A stretch of DNA of 46,836 bases from assembly GCA_018066245.1 (NCBI GenBank), contig JAGHRT010000057.1, forward strand, positions 1 through 46,836, given 5' to 3'. The stretch is from Candidatus Equimonas faecalis. Its GTDB lineage: Bacteria; Bacteroidota; Bacteroidia; Bacteroidales; Bacteroidaceae. The translations under genes and the position numbers were made by a program. The notes under the pieces were generated by a model. That model did no database searches. It was not told the DNA's origin and worked only from the letters and a program-made list of their open reading frames with translations. Shown one piece after another: positions 44,620 to 46,836 of this stretch; position 1 is the stretch's first letter; the number at the start of each line of letters is the position of its first letter.

Positions 44620-45360
44620 GCGGTCCTTCCGTGCCTTTGGCTTGTTCAGGCGGAGGCGGATTACGCCGAGAAAGGCTTCTCCGAAGATGCCGCTTGACAT
44701 CTTGCTGGTGCCCAACTGCCGATTCACGAAGATGACGGGTACTTCCTTCACCTTGAAGCCCAGGCAGAGGGCCGTATATTTCATTTCAATCTGGAAGGCA
44801 TAGCCCTTGAAGCGTATGGCGTCCATATCTATGGCCTCCAGCACCTCGCGGCGGTAGCACACGAAGCCCGCCGTGGTGTCGCGCAACTGGATGCCCAGCA
44901 CCGTGCGCACATAGGCGGAGGCGTAGTAGCTCATCAGCACGCGTCCGATGGGCCAGTTCACCACGTTCACGCCCGTGATGTAGCGGCTGCCCACGCTCAC
45001 GCCGCAGCCCTCGTCGTGACATGCGGCGTAGAGGCTCGGCAGGTCGTTGGGGTCGTGGCTGAAGTCGGCATCCATCTCAAACACGTAGTCGTAGCCGTGC
45101 GCCAAGGCCCACTTGAAGCCGGCTATATACGCCGTGCCGAGGCCCTGTTTGCCGCTGCGTTGGAGCAGGAAGAGCCTGTCTTGAAACTCGTTGGCCATGA
45201 GCCCCCTCACGATGTCGGCCGTGCCGTCAGGGCTGCCGTCGTCGATGACAAGTATGTTGAAGGTGTGAGGCTCAAGGGCGAGGACTGCCCGGATGATGGC
45301 CTCAATGTTCTCCCGCTCGTTGTAGGTGGGTATGAGAACAATACTGTCGCTTTTATTCAT
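44614..45360 (-). CDS. Polyprenol-phosphate mannosyltransferase-like GT2 glycosyltransferase (Dpm1 type)
   Basis: 248 residues from the ATG at 45360 (MNKSDSIVLIPTYNERENIEAII). GT-A motifs are clear: IPTYNE, VIDDGSPDGTADIV, RSGKQGLGTAYIAGF and the DxD-like EMDADFSHDPNDLP. The YITGVNVVNWPIGRVLMSYYASAYVR segment is typical of dolichol/polyprenol-phosphate mannose synthases. Such enzymes load a sugar, often mannose, onto a lipid phosphate for transfer outside the membrane. The sugar is not provable here. It is first of the run with pyrC, plsC and fkp. Confidence 0.88.
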   Translation of the reverse strand: MNKSDSIVLIPTYNERENIEAIIRAVLALEPHTFNILVIDDGSPDGTADIVRGLMANEFQDRLFLLQRSGKQGLGTAYIAGFKWALAHGYDYVFEMDADFSHDPNDLPSLYAACHDEGCGVSVGSRYITGVNVVNWPIGRVLMSYYASAYVRTVLGIQLRDTTAGFVCYRREVLEAIDMDAIRFKGYAFQIEMKYTALCLGFKVKEVPVIFVNRQLGTSKMSSGIFGEAFLGVIRLRLNKPKARKDRS

Positions 45361-45390
45361 GCGCGTGCGAATATATATAAATAGTTGGTG

Positions 45391-45398
45391 CAAATTTA
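45391..45398 (-). promoter_or_regulatory. Bacteroidota -7 box for the Dpm1-like gene
   Basis: The minus strand reads TAAATTTG, matching TAnnTTTG, about 30 bases before the ATG at 45360. No consensus TTG at the expected -33 distance. Confidence 0.45.
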
Positions 45399-45420
45399 CA
45401 GAAAAAAAAGCAAAGAGAGC

Positions 45421-45449
45421 TTGTAATTCGCCATTTTTGTGTACTTTTG
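45421..45449 (+). promoter_or_regulatory. Promoter of the TlpA-like gene
   Basis: TTG at 45421-45423, an 18-base spacer and TACTTTTG at 45442-45449 resemble the Bacteroidota -33/-7 pair. The ATG at 45474 follows 24 bases later. An in-frame TTG at 45447 lies inside the -7 box, which argues against it as the start. Confidence 0.6.
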
Positions 45450-45473
45450 CAGCAGATTTTTAACAAACGCCTT

Positions 45474-46283
45474 ATGAAAAAACTATTTTTGACCCTTGTT
45501 GCAGTCATCTGCACCCTCACCGCCTGCGCCAACGGCAGCGCCCGTCCCGATGCCCCCAAGACCGAAGAAGAACTCCTCGCCCTGTGGAGCGCACGCCTCG
45601 ACAGCCTCTCGAAAAACATCGACTCCGCCGCTCCCGAACAGAGGGAGCAGGCGCTGAAAACCTATGAGGACGCCGTCCTCCAGTGTTGCCGCGAGAATAT
45701 GCAGAGCACCTTCCCCGGCGAACTGCTCCTCAAAGGCGGTTTCACCGTAAACCACGCCGAACTGGCCAAACTCGCCGAGCAGAACCCCAAGTGGATTGCC
45801 GAGGGCAAACTCGCCCGTATAAAAGACCGCATCCTGGCGTGGAAGTCCCGCACCCTCGGCGCACCCGTAACCGACTTCGTCATGGCCGACACCACCGGCA
45901 CCGAACACCACCTGAAGGACCTCATCAAGCCCGGCCACTGCACGCTCATCGACTTCTGGGCGTCGTGGTGCGGCCCCTGTCGCGCCGATATGCCCACGGT
46001 CAAGGCTCTCTATGAGAAGTACCATGCCAAAGGGCTCGACATCATCGGCGTCAGTTTCGACTCCAAGCGCGAAGCGTGGGTGAATGCCATCAATACCGTG
46101 GCGGGCGGACTTCCCTGGCAGCACATCAGCGACCTCAAGGGGTGGGATTCCGTAGGCGCCACCACCTATGGCGTGATGTTCATCCCCTTTGCCGTCTTCA
46201 TTGGCCCCGACGGAAATCTTGTAGCCTACGATATGTCGGATGATAAACTGAAAGCAATGTTGGAGGAAATCTATGGCGAGTAA
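45474..46283 (+). CDS. TlpA/ResA-like thioredoxin lipoprotein
   Basis: 269 residues from the ATG at 45474 (MKKLFLTLVAVICTLTACANGS), with a lipoprotein signal ending in TAC. A helical region at about 25-125 resembles the extra N-terminal domain common in Bacteroidales TlpA-like proteins. The thioredoxin domain has APVTDFVMADTTG, TLIDFWASWCGPCRADMP (CGPC active site), LDIIGVSFDSKREAW and GVMFIPFAVFIGPDG, where the cis-Pro loop differs slightly from the usual PTxF. It acts in the periplasm as a thiol-disulfide reductase, perhaps for cytochrome c maturation or protein repair. The heme c lipoprotein elsewhere in the window would need such a reductase; this link is inference. Confidence 0.9.
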   Translation: MKKLFLTLVAVICTLTACANGSARPDAPKTEEELLALWSARLDSLSKNIDSAAPEQREQALKTYEDAVLQCCRENMQSTFPGELLLKGGFTVNHAELAKLAEQNPKWIAEGKLARIKDRILAWKSRTLGAPVTDFVMADTTGTEHHLKDLIKPGHCTLIDFWASWCGPCRADMPTVKALYEKYHAKGLDIIGVSFDSKREAWVNAINTVAGGLPWQHISDLKGWDSVGATTYGVMFIPFAVFIGPDGNLVAYDMSDDKLKAMLEEIYGE

Positions 46284-46472
46284 TATTCTGGTGTACATAC
46301 GTTAATGCCAATTCATCAAGAGTTTTGGTATAGACAGTTTTGGCTCGAATGGCTTCTTGTTAAATGAGGCGGTTCGCGCCTTTTCATGAGAATGTTTTCA
46401 TTTGTCGTCCGCCGCATTCTTCCCGTTCAGTTGCGCCCGCAAAGCGTATGCCCCAATTCCCCTTGTCCTGAC
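46284..46472. other. Gene-free spacer after the TlpA-like gene
   Basis: No open frame with a recognisable product, no RNA gene and no clear terminator are seen. It leads into the 22-bp repeat array. Confidence 0.4.
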
Positions 46473-46560
46473 TGTCGGTAAGGAGAGCCGTTCCTGCCGT
46501 AGGGAGTAGTGGGAAGTGTCATAGGGAGTAGTGTGAAGTGCCGTAGGGAGTAGTGGAGGA
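46473..46560. repeat. 22-bp repeat array, four units
   Basis: Units begin exactly at 46473, 46495, 46517 and 46539. They read TGTCGGTAAGGAGAGCCG, TGCCGTAGGGAGTAGTGGG, TGTCATAGGGAGTAGTGTG and TGCCGTAGGGAGTAGTGGA, each then completing 22 bases. The first bases alternate TGTC and TGCC as in the array at 38173-38290. Confidence 0.8.
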
Positions 46561-46627
46561 GGTGCAAGGAGGGGGAGGCTGGGGGGCGTGAGGCGCAGGA
46601 GATCGGGGCAGGACGTGAAGACGGGTG

Positions 46628-46658
46628 CAAAAGTACGACAATCCGATTGCGCTCCAAA
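46628..46658 (-). promoter_or_regulatory. Orphan Bacteroidota-type promoter pointing into a gene-free region
   Basis: On the minus strand, TTTG (46655-46658), a 19-base spacer and TACTTTTG (46628-46635) fit the consensus. It would transcribe leftward through the 22-bp array toward the 3' end of the convergent TlpA-like gene. No protein-coding start with a recognisable product follows, so it may drive a small RNA or be a remnant. Confidence 0.45.
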
Positions 46659-46707
46659 GCCCCTCCCGATTTTTTTTCATTCCGGGAGCAGTCGGACATT
46701 CAGCTTT

Positions 46708-46756
46708 TCCCTCTCTCACTGTTCACTGAAAAACTGTTCTCTCTCTCACTGTTGCC
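46708..46756 (+). repeat. CTCTCTCACTGTT direct repeats
   Basis: CCCTCTCTCACTGTTCACTG and TCTCTCTCACTGTTGCC repeat one word about 30 bases apart. A similar word, CTCTTTCACTGTTCACTATT, occurs at about 30934, after prfC. The remainder to the window end is A/T-rich with ATTATGTCATTTGTCATTAAG words. Confidence 0.5.
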
Positions 46757-46836
46757 TCAAAAGTGGTCATTATGTCATTTGTCATTAAGGTCATTAAGCA
46801 TTTCGGTGTGCAAAATCATGGCAAAATATATAATAT

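Noticed and set aside
46427..46719. Small minus-strand frames of 66 and 90 codons near the right end
   Set aside because: They consist of translated 22-bp repeats and low-complexity sequence, overlap each other in different frames and show no domain. The orphan promoter lies within them rather than upstream.

Overview
The window looks like a chromosomal segment of a Bacteroidales bacterium, most likely a Prevotellaceae-like member (Prevotella, Alloprevotella or Paraprevotella type). The basis is: Bacteroidota-type promoter -7 boxes (TAnnTTTG) in front of several genes; secreted proteins ending in the type IX secretion-like tail (YDLTGR/YDLQGR ... [10 protein letters not shown]); a bifunctional fucokinase/GDP-fucose pyrophosphorylase; lipoproteins with an acidic surface-export signature after the lipidated Cys; and class III fructose-bisphosphatase. 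Genus is an inference from protein style. No tRNA, rRNA, CRISPR array, phage module or transposase gene was recognised.

Layout. 1-2481 (minus): a gingipain-like C25 cysteine peptidase running off the left edge. 2953-3651 (plus): ferritin plus rubredoxin. 3757-6450 (minus): Na/Pi cotransporter with PhoU-like tail and a ROK sugar kinase. 6608-9284 (minus): two tandem Ntn-hydrolase-type amidase lipoproteins, followed by a truncated second ROK gene (9387-9551). 9661-12591 (minus): a sulfatase, a stand-alone ArgR-like DNA-binding domain and two small secreted cysteine-rich proteins; one of these is a 14-period, 11-residue repeat with 29 cysteines. 12673-15339 (minus): a TetR regulator and a large secreted lectin/GEVED protein. 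15504-19510 (plus): malic enzyme and prolyl-tRNA synthetase. 19551-23204 (plus): membrane protein, lipoprotein beta-propeller with one heme c motif, and a small outer-membrane barrel. 23223-25189: thiL and rfbD. 25350-29222: a C10 cysteine peptidase fused to an Omp28/thioredoxin-like domain. 29249-31229: prfC and a helicase-associated-domain miniprotein. 31310-38087 (minus): GNAT, large outer-membrane receptor-like protein, serine dehydratase, fbp. 38313-45360 (minus): TPR protein, fkp, plsC, pyrC and a Dpm1-like glycosyltransferase. 45474-46283 (plus): TlpA-like thioredoxin lipoprotein. 46284-46836: no gene seen.

How it fits together. Most genes are core metabolism (malate, serine, gluconeogenesis, pyrimidine, thiamine, phosphate) and envelope or glycan work (dTDP-rhamnose, GDP-fucose, Dpm1-like transferase, acyltransferase, sulfatase). 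Layered on this is a secreted protein set suited to a proteolytic, glycan-degrading host-associated lifestyle: C25 and C10 peptidases, surface amidases, a lectin-like protein and Cys-rich secreted proteins.

The least explained parts are the secreted cysteine-stripe protein with its Cys/Pro-rich and ArgR-like neighbours; the heme-motif beta-propeller operon; and three intergenic repeat arrays with a 21-22 bp period that share a core but differ from locus to locus. Several low-complexity intergenic repeats also begin exactly at, or supply, the stop codon of the preceding gene.
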